Assembly: GCF_007752535.1 (NCBI RefSeq)
Contig: NZ_CP036426.1
Location: 5,146,001-5,210,000 of the forward strand
Reading direction: 5' to 3'
Length of the DNA: 64,000 nt
From: Tautonia plasticadhaerens
GTDB taxonomy: Bacteria; Planctomycetota; Planctomycetia; Isosphaerales; Isosphaeraceae
The notes under the pieces are model-generated. The model made no database searches, had not been told where the DNA came from, and saw nothing but the letters and a program-made list of their open reading frames with translations. The translations under genes and the position numbers were made by a program. The stretch's first letter is position 1; each line of letters opens with the position of its first letter. Positions 18,605 to 27,187 of the stretch are shown piece by piece.

Positions 18605-20166
18605 GACCATCCGGACCCCGGTTGCCCTATCTGGCTCGGTTCGCCGCCTGCGACCTGTTCGAGCGGACGAGCCTCCGGATTACCGTCGCCGTGATCACGA
18701 CGATTGCCGCCGTCGTCGCCTTCTCCGTCCTGGCGCGCGGCCTGGCCCTCGGCGCCCATCGGGTCAACGTCCAGCGGCTCCAGGACGACCCGCTCAACCG
18801 GTCGCTCTGGTACGGCGTCCGCTCCTCTCGCTTGATGACGGGTGGCCGGATCGCCGAGATCGACGAGGCACTCCGAGCCGCTCTCCCGGCGGGCGCGATC
18901 GAGGGGCTCTACCCATACAGCAAGACCCCCGACGACTGGGAATGGCTCACCGCCGACGGCACGAGCATCGAACGCCCGGTCGGCCGGACGATCAGGCCCG
19001 AGGACCGCCTGCTCGAGAGCTTCCCGCTGCGGGAGGGTCGACCCCCGATCCTCCGCCTGGACGACGACGAGGGGATCGTCGCCAGTCCGAAGATGCTCGA
19101 ACTGCTCGGCTACGACCCGGAGTCCCCGCCGCCGGAGTCCCTGTCGCTCCGCAGGGGCCGCCGCGACACGGTTCCTGTGCCCCTGCTCGGCGTCACCGAG
19201 AAACCGTTGCCGGACTACGCCGACTTCGTCGTGGGCGAGCGATACGAGGCGAAGCTCAGGCAAATCGACCCCGACCCGGTCCTCGGCCAGCTCCGCAGCG
19301 GCCCAGTCCCTCCGGACTGGGCCGCTGCGGCCCGGGAGGGCAGCCTCCCACCAAACGTCTCCGAGACGCTCGACAAGGCCCGGTTGTTCCTGGAGGTCGA
19401 GGATCTGTCCTCCGGCTCGCACTGGAACCTCACCTTCATCGGGGACGTCTCCGAGGCGCCCGGCCTGCGAGCCTGGAGAGACCTGCTCGTCGCCCTTGCC
19501 GGCGAGATGCTCCGCGCCGGCATGCCGCCGGCACCCCGCCTCACCGAGATCCCCGAAGGGCAGTATGCCTCGGAGGAGGCGGTCCCGTGGGAGGACCATC
19601 AGTTCGTCGCCGTCGTGGCCGCCGACATCGAGTACCTCCCCGAGATCGAACGGATCGTCAACGAGACGCTCGCCCGATCGATACGCCCGGAACTGGCCGT
19701 CCCGCTCAATCAGGGCGTCTCCGACGAGGTCATCAAGTTCAGCCGGCAGACGAGGGAGGCCTTGAACATCCTGACCTACCTGAGCCTCGGGATTGCCCTG
19801 GTCGCCATGCTGAACCTGATGGTCGTCGAGTGGCTACGTGCCGAACGCAAGATCCCCGAGTGGGGGTTGCTCAAGGCCGTCGGCATGACCGAGGCCGAAT
19901 TGGCCGCACTGAGCGTCTTGGAGGGGGTCGTGCTCGGCACGCTTGGCGTCGCCGCGGGAGCGGCCTTCGGGATCGGCGTCGGCCGATGGGCCAGCGCCTC
20001 CTACTACAGGGACCGTCCCCTCGACTCGGAGATGGGCTTCATCTGGTCTCCCCTCCTGCTCCTCGCGATGTCCGGGTTGGTCGTGTGCCTCTGCGGCTTT
20101 GGGACCTGGCTCGCCAACCGAACCTCCCGGCGCTCTCCCCCCTGCGAATCCCTTAAAATGCGATAA
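18601..20166 (+). CDS. ABC transporter permease, FtsX/MacB type
   Basis: 521 residues, start in the ATGA overlap with the ATPase gene. Topology is one N-terminal membrane segment (about 24-46), a large periplasmic domain of about 330 residues, and three C-terminal segments (about 395-415, 440-465, 480-505) linked by the motif EWGLLKAVGMTEAEL. This motif is the typical cytoplasmic coupling helix of FtsX/MacB/LolE permeases. The periplasmic domain does not look like standard MacB_PCD in detail. It is the last gene of the tightly overlapping run; 144 bases separate it from the next gene. Confidence 0.85.
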   Translation: MRPSGPRLPYLARFAACDLFERTSLRITVAVITTIAAVVAFSVLARGLALGAHRVNVQRLQDDPLNRSLWYGVRSSRLMTGGRIAEIDEALRAALPAGAIEGLYPYSKTPDDWEWLTADGTSIERPVGRTIRPEDRLLESFPLREGRPPILRLDDDEGIVASPKMLELLGYDPESPPPESLSLRRGRRDTVPVPLLGVTEKPLPDYADFVVGERYEAKLRQIDPDPVLGQLRSGPVPPDWAAAAREGSLPPNVSETLDKARLFLEVEDLSSGSHWNLTFIGDVSEAPGLRAWRDLLVALAGEMLRAGMPPAPRLTEIPEGQYASEEAVPWEDHQFVAVVAADIEYLPEIERIVNETLARSIRPELAVPLNQGVSDEVIKFSRQTREALNILTYLSLGIALVAMLNLMVVEWLRAERKIPEWGLLKAVGMTEAELAALSVLEGVVLGTLGVAAGAAFGIGVGRWASASYYRDRPLDSEMGFIWSPLLLLAMSGLVVCLCGFGTWLANRTSRRSPPCESLKMR

Positions 20167-20310
20167 TTAGGGGATTTTTCTGGCCTCTTACAAGGTGGGG
20201 ATGTTATAGAGGTTGGGAAGCTGAGGAGGGCGTGGGACGCGGCCAAAGTGTCCCTCTCCCGACACCGTCCCGCGTGGGGTGGAGATCAGCGACAGCTCAG
20301 GGGGTGAATC

Positions 20311-21504
20311 ATGCGCAACTGGAGCAGAGTGTTCGCGGTGCTGATGGTCGGCTGGTTCGCCCCGTCGCAGGCCGAAGCCCAACAGGGTGGGACCGAAGAG
20401 TTGCTGAATTCATGGTTCCAGGAATGGGCGGGGAACCCCTCGAATTTCAACGAGGCCGCCGACGAATTGCCGGGGTGGTTTGCGGTCGATCGCGGGCGGT
20501 TGAGCGTCTTCCCGGAGGGCGTCCGATACACGTACGACTTGCCCGAGGGGCGGAAGCTCGAACCGCCCGAGGAGCAGCAGATCCGGGGCGCGATGACCAG
20601 CCTGCTCGCGAAGTTCCTCAAGTCCGACATCGACCAGTTCTTCCCCAGGGTCGGCGATGCCGAGCGCCAGTCGATCCGAACGACGGTCCAGGGGAGTCTC
20701 GAGGTCGTCGTCCAAGAGGCTCGTGGCGAGCGGATAGATCCGCCCGCCCCGGTCGCCGACGAGGGACCGGTCCAGGCGTCTCCGCAGGGCTGGTTCCTGG
20801 CTTCGCCTCAGCACCTTTCCTCGCCGCAACTGGCCAGCAGCCCGACCTCGACAGTGCAGACCTACGCGCCGGCAGATGCCTACGAGAGCTACTGGTCGGG
20901 CCGATATGCTGAGGCGGCGGCGAGGCTTCGCGGGCTCGTCGAGGCCGACCCCGACGACGCCCGGGCCTGGTACTTCCTGGCGTTGAGCGAGCGGGCCTCG
21001 GGCGCGCCGGCCCGGGCCGAGGCCTCGCTCCGCCGGGGCGCCGTCGCCGAGTCGCGCGGGGGCTCGGGCCGGGAGGTCTCCCTGGCGCTGACCCGCGTCC
21101 AGGGGCCGGATCGCCAGTGGCTCGAGGCCGCCCGGTCCCTGCCGGCGGGCCGGGTGGGGATGGACCACTCCCTGGATGTGGCGACGCAGAGCTACTGGTC
21201 GGGCCGATATGGCGAGGCGGCGGCGAGGCTTCGCGGGCTCGTCGAGGCCGACCCCGACGACGCCCGGGCCTGGTACTTCCTGGCGTTGAGCGAGCGGGCC
21301 TCGGGCGCGCCGGCCCGGGCCGAGGCCTCGCTCCGCCGGGGCGCCGTCGCCGAGTCGCGCGGGGGCTCGGGCCGGGAGGTCTCCCTGGCGCTGACCCGCG
21401 TCCAGGGGCCGGATCGCCAGTGGCTCGAAGCCGCCCGGTCGGTCGCCCGCGGGCGACCGACCGGTGAGACGGACCTGGCTTCCCGATTCGTCTCCATCCC
21501 ATGA
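20311..21504 (+). CDS. Exported TPR-like protein with internal duplication
   Basis: 397 residues with a signal peptide (VFAVLMVGWFAPSQAEA). A globular segment of about 150 residues is followed by two near-identical 101-residue units, each starting SYWSGRY.EAAARLRGLVE and containing ARAWYFLALSERASG, a TPR-type helix pair. The units come from a 303-base tandem duplication. The gene is separated from the operon upstream by 144 bases and has a fair ribosome site (GGGGGTGA), so it may be transcribed with it or alone. TPR-like units normally bind partner proteins. Confidence 0.7.
   Translation: MRNWSRVFAVLMVGWFAPSQAEAQQGGTEELLNSWFQEWAGNPSNFNEAADELPGWFAVDRGRLSVFPEGVRYTYDLPEGRKLEPPEEQQIRGAMTSLLAKFLKSDIDQFFPRVGDAERQSIRTTVQGSLEVVVQEARGERIDPPAPVADEGPVQASPQGWFLASPQHLSSPQLASSPTSTVQTYAPADAYESYWSGRYAEAAARLRGLVEADPDDARAWYFLALSERASGAPARAEASLRRGAVAESRGGSGREVSLALTRVQGPDRQWLEAARSLPAGRVGMDHSLDVATQSYWSGRYGEAAARLRGLVEADPDDARAWYFLALSERASGAPARAEASLRRGAVAESRGGSGREVSLALTRVQGPDRQWLEAARSVARGRPTGETDLASRFVSIP
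20887..21189 (+). repeat. Tandem repeat copy 1 (303 bases)
   Basis: This copy matches 21190-21446 almost perfectly over its first 257 bases. Differences seen are GCT versus GGC at the codon after CGATAT and GAG versus GAA near the end. The last 46 bases form a spacer. The unit is a whole number of codons (101), so the reading frame is kept. Confidence 0.9.
21190..21446 (+). repeat. Tandem repeat copy 2
   Basis: Second copy of the TPR-like unit starting at AGCTACTGG. The near absence of synonymous differences from copy 1 shows either a very recent duplication or continuing gene conversion. Confidence 0.9.
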
Positions 21505-21808
21505 CACGCATCGGCTCGTCGGTCCTTCCGGTGTGGATCAGACGCTGATTGTCCCCTGGCGGCCCGCCTGGCGAGGCCGTGCGACTGCGTACCGGGGGGT
21601 GGAAATCCCCGGGGCGGTGCTGCCGCCCCGGGATCGAGTCGATTGATCGAGATGATATAACTGGTCGAAGCGTAGGGAAGTTGACTCCGTGGCCCCTCAG
21701 AACCGGCGAGTTCCGGCCTTTTCGAAGGCGGAGGCGTCGGCGGCGGATTCGTCCCACCGGCCGGCCCCCCCCCCCGCGACGATCCCCGTCCCGGTGGTCA
21801 TGCCGGGC

Positions 21809-22029
21809 TCACTCGACGAAACTGGCCCGCACCCGGCGGTGGGCGTCGGTGACGCCGACAAAGTTGCGGTAGACCTCTCCGGGGTCGTCCTACTCGATCG
21901 CGTTCTTGAGCCGCTCGACCTTGTTGCGAGCGGGTTGTCCTGCTCCATCCGGTCCCCCAGGATCCCGAGCGGCAGGGCGGCGTTGAGCAGCACGACCCTA
22001 AGTAAGCCGACGAGGATATAGCCCGACAC
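21809..22029 (-). pseudogene. Decayed membrane-protein fragment
   Basis: Read on the minus strand, the start encodes MSGYILVGLLRVVLLNAALP and continues to DRMEQDNPL. After a frameshift near 21925 the codon pattern resumes as NKVERLKNAIE, a TAG stop, then DDPGEVYRNFVGVTDAHRR and a final stop at 21809. Regular codon use across the breaks suggests a real gene broken by one frameshift and one stop. I do not recognise the family. Genuine coding in a different arrangement cannot be excluded. Confidence 0.4.
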
Positions 22030-22383
22030 CGCGACCGGCCGCTACCGGGGCCTCCGTCTCGGCGAGTCGACGATCGTCTCGGCCGACGGCGCCGGGATAG
22101 GCTGGGCCCCAGCCTCGCAGCAGTGCCTCCCGACGGCGTTCCACGACCAATCCGGACGGGCCTGCTTCGGCGTCGAAGTCGTCGAAAGCGGGGTCGCGAC
22201 GTACCACTCGGCATCTCCCACGTCGGGAGGAGCAACGAGTAGCAGCGAGCTTCGGTGTGGTCGGCCGGGGCGGCGGCCGGAGTCTCCCGGCCGCCCGCCG
22301 GCACTCATCAGTCCCTCCTGCAAGGCCGCAGGGTGATGCCCGGGCCCGCAGTTGCCGGAGCCGTCCGCTGGGGCAGAGGGGCC
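22030..22383. other. Region without an intact gene; possible minus-strand coding debris
   Basis: No intact gene. On the minus strand short pieces such as DAEWYVATP and AFDDFDAEAGPSGLVVERR look like coding sequence in different frames, so this may be the decayed upstream part of the fragment at 21809-22029. Positions 21505-21808 likewise hold nothing I can identify. Confidence 0.3.
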
Positions 22384-23553
22384 TCAGCGGAGATACCCAT
22401 CCAGCCAGCCGCGGGAGCCCTGGGGCGGGATCCGGTCGGCGACGTCGGTGCCGTCGGCGATCTCGAAGGTGACCGCCAGGGGAAACCGCCCCTCGGGCGC
22501 GCCGCCGGTGAACGGGCCGGCGCCCCAGAACTCGCCGAGGGCAACGAGCTCCAGCCGCACGACCCAGCCCCCCTCGACCTCCACGACGCCGAGCAGCTCG
22601 GCCTCGTACCCGCGGTCGCCGCGGTTGGTCTCGAGGTGGACGGAGCCTTCGAGCCGGCCGTCGCGGAGCCGCAGCTCGATCGAGCGAATCTCGCCCTCCT
22701 CCCACATCGGCGGCTCGCCCCGGGTGTTGTCGATGAGGTGGAACCGGGCGATCCGCCGCCGGAGAGGCTCCGGGACTTCGCCCCGGGCCAGCGCCTCGTG
22801 CTCGGCGGCCGTGACCCAGAGGTTGTCGCGGGAGACGGACTCCTGGAAGATCCGCCGCCAGGGGTCGTCCGTCGGCCCGTAGCCGCCGAGTACCTTGGCC
22901 CGGACGCGGAGGACGAGGCCGCCCACGGGCGGCTCGACGTTGTATCGCGGGTCGGCCTCGTCGCTCGAGATCGCCTCGACGGCCCGGCCGGCCGCGGGGC
23001 TCGCCTCGAACTCGGCGAGCTTCTGCGTCATCAAGCGCCGGAGCTTGGCCGGGTCGCGGTTGTTGTTGTAGAGCAGGAGGTCGCCGCCGGCCGTGGCGAT
23101 GTAGAACCCCTGCGTCGTGTCCTCGAAGTCGTCCCGGGGGCCCTGAGCGGCGATCCGGCGGTAGAAGTCGCCCTCCGCGTCGTCCTGCCGGCGCTGGTAG
23201 GCTTGGTCAATCGCGACGGGGACGAAGCGGGTCTTCAGCAGGTCGACGATGATCGGTTCGGCGAAGGTCGACGCACGGTCGAGCACCCCGTTGTTTCAGG
23301 TGCAGCCGAGCGGGTGGCCGTCCATCGACCAGATGAAGATCGGCTTGCCTTCCTGTGCGGCGGCCCGCTGGGCGTCCAGCAGGCTGACCTTCCAGGGGAT
23401 CGTCCGCCAGGCGTCGTCGGGGTCCGGCCGAAGCTCCGCGAGCAGGCGGCGGGTCTCGACCTCCGTGAGCTCGCCGCCGCGGCCGTCGGCCGCCGGGGCC
23501 CACAGGGCGAGCGACCCGCAGAGGAGGCCCGTCGCGGTTCGTATCATTCGCAT
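22384..23553 (-). CDS. Thioredoxin-like exported protein with in-frame TGA (candidate selenoprotein)
   Basis: One frame of 390 codons from ATG 23553 to the stop at 22384, crossed by a single TGA at 23296-23298 (codon 86). The N-terminus is a signal peptide (TATGLLCGSLALWAPAADG). Before the TGA the protein reads GKPIFIWSMDGHPLGCT, and after it NNGVLDRASTFAEP. The first part matches the strand leading into the redox loop of a thioredoxin fold, so the TGA falls two residues after a Cys, where a redox Cys or Sec is expected (C-T-U). Codon use is uniform on both sides and no other stop or shift occurs in 1.1 kb. Without readthrough, two separate products of 85 and 300 residues would result, the second lacking a ribosome site. 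Alternatives are a recent nonsense mutation or a sequence error. Confidence 0.6.
23268..23282 (-). promoter_or_regulatory. Possible bacterial SECIS hairpin
   Basis: On the minus-strand transcript, 13 bases after the in-frame TGA, TCGAC pairs with GTCGA around the loop CGTGC. Bacterial SECIS elements are small stem-loops just after the Sec codon with a G near the apex of the loop, and the spacing fits. The stem is only five pairs, so this is weak support. Confidence 0.3.
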
Positions 23554-24006
23554 CGTGATGGTCGTCTCCGGGACCGAGGTGTCCGGGGCGGGTACCGTAC
23601 CGAGGATATAATCGAGGTGGGCTTCGATGCAACCAGGGACGCGGCTGGCCCATCCCCAGTCTCATTCGGAGCCCAGAAAAATGGCGGCCTTCGCCGCATC
23701 GGTCTGAATGCCTGCGGCGTTTCGGACCGAGGCATGTAACCGGCCGGCGCCCGAGGCGCCCGCGATGTGGACGCCGGGCCTCGGTGCTTTGATCCTCGAG
23801 CCTGCGTCGATGGCCGAGATGGTCGGGGCACTCACATGGGGGCGGCACCACCCGTGAGGGCAGGCCAGCACCTCCCTCCCCCAATCGCCTCCTGGCAACG
23901 ACTCCGGGATGTCGGAAGGCGCCAAGCTACGCCCCGTGCTGTCGAAATCTCAAATCCGGAGATCGTGCGAAAGAGCCGGGCTGAATACGATCAGGCCCGT
24001 CCGTCC
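23554..24006. other. Intergenic region upstream of the thioredoxin-like gene
   Basis: No gene recognised. It should contain the promoter of the minus-strand thioredoxin-like gene. Open frames here have irregular codon use. Confidence 0.35.
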
Positions 24007-24303
24007 TCAGGTCGCCCCGCCCGCGAGCTTCGCCGCCTCGGCATCGATCATGTCGGGCTCGCCGATCCTCGCGATCAGTTGATCGGTGCTGGTCGGGTCG
24101 ACGACCCGGCAGCTCTCGGTCAGCTTCGCGGCCAGCTCGCGCAGCTTGTCCCGCCAGGCGAAGGCGGAGGGGCCTGCGTCGACATCGAGGGCGCAGGCCC
24201 GTTCGAACTCGCCTCAGAGCATGATCACCCGCTGGACGTGGCGGAAGACGATCCCCTCCTGCTTGGTCAGGTCGACGCTCGTCACGAACTCGTTGAAGTA
24301 TGG
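24007..24303 (-). pseudogene. C-terminal remnant of a DEAD/DEAH-type helicase
   Basis: Read on the minus strand: FNEFVTSVDLTKQEGIVFRH, then an in-frame TGA at 24215-24217, then GEFERACALDVDAGPSAF and LTESCRVVDPTSTDQL, ending at 24007. From memory, TKQEGIVFRH followed by LTExCRxVDPxST fits the C-terminal end of a superfamily II helicase found in planctomycetes. The N-terminal helicase motifs are absent, so only debris remains. The upstream end lies near the regulatory palindrome at 24333. Confidence 0.5.
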
Positions 24304-24332
24304 CGAGCTTGGTCATCTCAGGATTGATGCCG

Positions 24333-24370
24333 CGAGATTTCGTGCGCGTCCACGAAATCTCGTGGACGCG
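24333..24370 (+). promoter_or_regulatory. Enhancer-type operator for the sigma-54 activator (site A)
   Basis: Two overlapping perfect inverted repeats: CGAGATTTCGTG (24333-24344) with CACGAAATCTCG (24351-24362), and CGCGTCCACGA (24345-24355) with TCGTGGACGCG (24360-24370). The core CCACGAAATCTCGTGG recurs at 27062 with one base changed in its centre. The core centre is 120 bases upstream of the -24 GG of the promoter at 24476, the usual place for an activator binding site. Confidence 0.7.
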
Positions 24371-24475
24371 GATCCAAAGATGATTCATGACAGCCCTGGG
24401 ACTGACATCAGGGACATGCTCCAAATTACGTTGAAGTGAGACGTTGCGGCCGCGTACCGGGAACGACGTGAGGAA

Positions 24476-24491
24476 CGGCACGGTCTTCGCT
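24476..24491 (+). promoter_or_regulatory. Sigma-54 (-24/-12) promoter of the STAS gene
   Basis: CGGCACG at 24476-24482, then four bases, then TCGCT at 24487-24491. This matches TGGCACG-N4-TTGCW with two mismatches and the required ten-base gap between GG and GC. The STAS start codon is 41 bases further on. Confidence 0.6.
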
Positions 24492-24531
24492 ACCACCTTC
24501 GCGGGTCAAGAACCAATGAGCTGGGTTACCG

Positions 24532-24804
24532 ATGCTGAGAATCTCGGTTTCCGAACAGGACCCGTCGTGCCGCATCATCAAGCTCGAGGGCAAGCTGCTC
24601 CAGGCGTGGGTCGATGAGGTGCGTCGCATTTGCGTCGAGGCCGAGGAGGGCTCACTTCCCAGCCTCGATCTTTCCGGTCTGAGTTTTGTCGATCGTCACG
24701 GTGCGGAGATGCTACAGCAGCTTCTGCGGCAAGGTCTTCGCATTCACGCCTGCTCCCCGTTCGTGGCGGAGTTGCTGCATTGGGACCGCAAACCAAACCC
24801 TTAA
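24532..24804 (+). CDS. STAS-domain protein
   Basis: 90 residues. LEGKLLQAWVDEVRRIC, SLPSLDLSGLSFVD and GAEMLQQLLRQGLRI follow the STAS fold (anti-sigma antagonist-like): a strand with LxG, a helix, then LDLSxLxxVD with the phosphoacceptor-region Ser/Asp, then a helix. STAS proteins act as switch partners in partner-switching control or as ligand sensors. A putative sigma-54 promoter and activator site lie upstream, so it is probably controlled by the activator encoded convergently just downstream at 24825-26858. Confidence 0.75.
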   Translation: MLRISVSEQDPSCRIIKLEGKLLQAWVDEVRRICVEAEEGSLPSLDLSGLSFVDRHGAEMLQQLLRQGLRIHACSPFVAELLHWDRKPNP

Positions 24805-24824
24805 GCTCATGGGCTCATTGATAA

Positions 24825-26858
24825 TCACGGTCGGCCTTCATGTGGCGCCCGGGCGATGCCGAGCTTCTGCATCCGGCTGCGGAGCGTGTTGGGATGAAGG
24901 GCGAGGATCTTCGCCGCGCCGTGGGGACCATCAATGGTCCACCCCGACTGCTCAAGGGCAGCTACGATATGATTCCGCGTGATCGCTTCCAGGCTTTCGA
25001 GCGGCGTCGTCTGCTGCACGCAAGTTACTGCCCGCCCCTCGTCTTCGGGACCCGGCGACCTCGGCGGATTCGCGTCCGGAGGGCGATCGGCCGGCGTGGA
25101 GGCGAACACTTCCGGATCGATCTCAAGGGTCGGCCCGTTTGACAGGATGACCGCCCGTTCCAGGACGTTCTCGAGCTCGCGAATGTTTCCGGGCCAGGGA
25201 TAGCGGTTCAGGCGCTCCAGGGTCGCCTTTCCGACCGACTCGATCCGCACGCCGACGCGGGCCGCGAACCGGGTCACCAGGAGATGCACCAGCAGCGGCA
25301 CGTCCCCCTCCCGGTCGCGCAGCGGCGGAAGGGCGATCGGAAAGACGTTCAGGCGGTAAAACAAATCCTCGCGGAACGTCCCCTCGCGGATCAACTTCAC
25401 GAGATCCCGGTTGGTTGCCGCGATGACGCGGACATCGACCTTGATCGGCTCGGCCCCGCCGACCCGCTCGAACTCGCGTTCCTGGAGCACGCGGAGGAGT
25501 TTGACCTGGACCTCGATCGGAACTTCGCCGATCTCATCCAGGAAAATCGTCCCCCCGTGGGCCAATTCGAAGCGCCCCACGCGACGACTGATCGCCCCCG
25601 AAAACGCGCCTTTCTCGTGGCCGAATAATTCGGACTCGACCAGCCCGCTGGGCAGGGCGGCACAATTCAGCTTGATCAGCGGTTTATCGTGCCGGCGGCT
25701 GGCGGAGTGGATGGCGCGGGCGATCAGTTCCTTGCCGGTCCCCGTCTCTCCGGTGATGAGGACGGACGCATCGGTCCTGGCGACACGATTGACCTTGTCG
25801 AGCGCCTCCAGCAGGGCCGGGCTTTGGCCGACGATCTCGTCGAAGTTGTGGACCGATTTGATCTCTTCCTGGAGGTAGACGTTCTCGGCGGCGAGACGGG
25901 CCTTTTCCTGTTCCATGCGGACACGCTCGGTGATGTCCACGAACATCGAGCGTGTGTATTTGCCGCCGGGTTCCGGCTTCGACCACCACTGCACCCAGAC
26001 GGAATTGCCGTTGTCTTTGCGGCGAAACTCCAGCACGGCGCCACGGGTGTCCGTGCCGCGACCGACCGACGCGAACGCCTCCTGGACGCGGCGCTGGGCG
26101 TCGGGCGTGTCAGGGACGAGCGATCTCCCCACCAGGCCGGGCACGTCCTCGGGCTTGATCCCCAGGATGCGCCGGGCGGCATGGTTGGCGCGGATGAACC
26201 GCGATTGGAGGTCTTCTTTGACGTAAGCGATCGGGGCTTCTTCATACAAGTCCCGCAGGCGCTCCTCGCTGGCGCGAAGCTCCCACTCCAGGTGAAGGCG
26301 TGCTAGCTCCGCAGCGGCGCGTGCCGCGAAGATGCGAAAAATGAGCAGCTTGCGCGGCTCCTCCGGCATCGAACGGTCGTCGAAGACGGCGAGATGGCCG
26401 AGAACCTTGCCTTCCGGATCGCACAGCGGCACTCCCAGGTAACTTTCGAGTCCCAACTCGACCACGAGTCTGTCTTCTGGGAAGTTTTGCCTTACCCCCG
26501 AGGGATGGTGGCACAGGTTGCCGTGGACCACGTCTTCACAGGGCGTGCCCGCGAGCGTCCACTCGAAATTCTCAGCGAAACCGTCTCTGGACCAGAAGGC
26601 GATCGTGCGGGCCCGGGTACGGGTTCCGGGCGAGGCGAACTCGGCGACGAAGGCGTAGTGCGCGCCGACCGCCTGTGCCAGGTGACGGACGAGGGTCTGA
26701 AAAAACTCCGCGCCGGTGCTGTGGGCAGTCCCCTCGACGATCACACGGAGCGCGGCGAGCTCTTCAACGACTCCGCCGGGCAAGTCGTCGGAGTCGTTAG
26801 CGGGAGTTCGCTTCTCTCCCACCTTTGTCGAAGTGGTGCGAGTCTCGGCCATAGACAT
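24825..26858 (-). CDS. Sigma-54-dependent transcriptional activator (GAF-PAS-AAA+-Fis)
   Basis: 677 residues. A GAF-like sensor (about 40-190), PAS (about 200-315), a short coiled linker, then the AAA+ domain with Walker A GETGTGKE (370-377), the sigma-54 contact loop GAFSGA (417-422; the usual form is GAFTGA), and Walker B TIFLDE (437-442). The C-terminal Fis-type helix-turn-helix (about 626-668) ends GAAKILALHPNTLRSRMQKL. The layout resembles FhlA-type activators. The sensed signal is unknown; a GAF domain may bind a small molecule or a redox centre. The gene lies between two sites sharing the palindrome CCACGAAATNTCGTGG, each 120 bases from a -24/-12 promoter, so these are its likely targets. 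Confidence 0.9.
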   Translation of the reverse strand: MSMAETRTTSTKVGEKRTPANDSDDLPGGVVEELAALRVIVEGTAHSTGAEFFQTLVRHLAQAVGAHYAFVAEFASPGTRTRARTIAFWSRDGFAENFEWTLAGTPCEDVVHGNLCHHPSGVRQNFPEDRLVVELGLESYLGVPLCDPEGKVLGHLAVFDDRSMPEEPRKLLIFRIFAARAAAELARLHLEWELRASEERLRDLYEEAPIAYVKEDLQSRFIRANHAARRILGIKPEDVPGLVGRSLVPDTPDAQRRVQEAFASVGRGTDTRGAVLEFRRKDNGNSVWVQWWSKPEPGGKYTRSMFVDITERVRMEQEKARLAAENVYLQEEIKSVHNFDEIVGQSPALLEALDKVNRVARTDASVLITGETGTGKELIARAIHSASRRHDKPLIKLNCAALPSGLVESELFGHEKGAFSGAISRRVGRFELAHGGTIFLDEIGEVPIEVQVKLLRVLQEREFERVGGAEPIKVDVRVIAATNRDLVKLIREGTFREDLFYRLNVFPIALPPLRDREGDVPLLVHLLVTRFAARVGVRIESVGKATLERLNRYPWPGNIRELENVLERAVILSNGPTLEIDPEVFASTPADRPPDANPPRSPGPEDEGRAVTCVQQTTPLESLEAITRNHIVAALEQSGWTIDGPHGAAKILALHPNTLRSRMQKLGIARAPHEGRP

Positions 26859-27041
26859 CTGCCCGAGGACGAAGTCCCCAGTCAGTCACCCCCGAATGAT
26901 CGAATCGACGCACGGTTTCGCGGGACGGTCGGCTGGTCGTCATTTTACCTGCTGTCAGCAAGAATCCGTAGCCGTCGCGCGCGACATTCGCCCCCTTTGT
27001 TCGCCGAGAAGGTTCCCGATCGGCGAACGTGCGTGTTGATC

Positions 27042-27077
27042 CCACGAAATGCCGTACGCTTCCACGAAATATCGTGG
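27042..27077 (+). promoter_or_regulatory. Enhancer-type operator for the sigma-54 activator (site B)
   Basis: CCACGAAATATCGTGG at 27062-27077 is a 16-base palindrome. A direct half-site CCACGAAAT occurs 20 bases upstream at 27042. The palindrome centre lies 120 bases before the -24 GG at 27189. It also sits about 200 bases upstream of the activator gene on the other strand, so it may serve for autoregulation. Confidence 0.7.
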
Positions 27078-27187
27078 CTGTGGAGGCCCGTTTTTCACGT
27101 AAAATACCAATTTTTTCATTCGTGGATATGACAAAAATACTTTGTCCGTAATAATTTGCAGCCACGGCCAGGTAAAGCTCCGGGAGA

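Noticed and set aside
199-20166. A type VI secretion locus
   Set aside because: PpkA-like features exist, but no TssB/C sheath, Hcp, VgrG or ClpV is present.
22384-23286. A separate 300-residue gene starting at GTG 23286
   Set aside because: No ribosome site, and it would begin within the thioredoxin fold. One gene read through the TGA, or a recent nonsense mutation, explains the sequence better.
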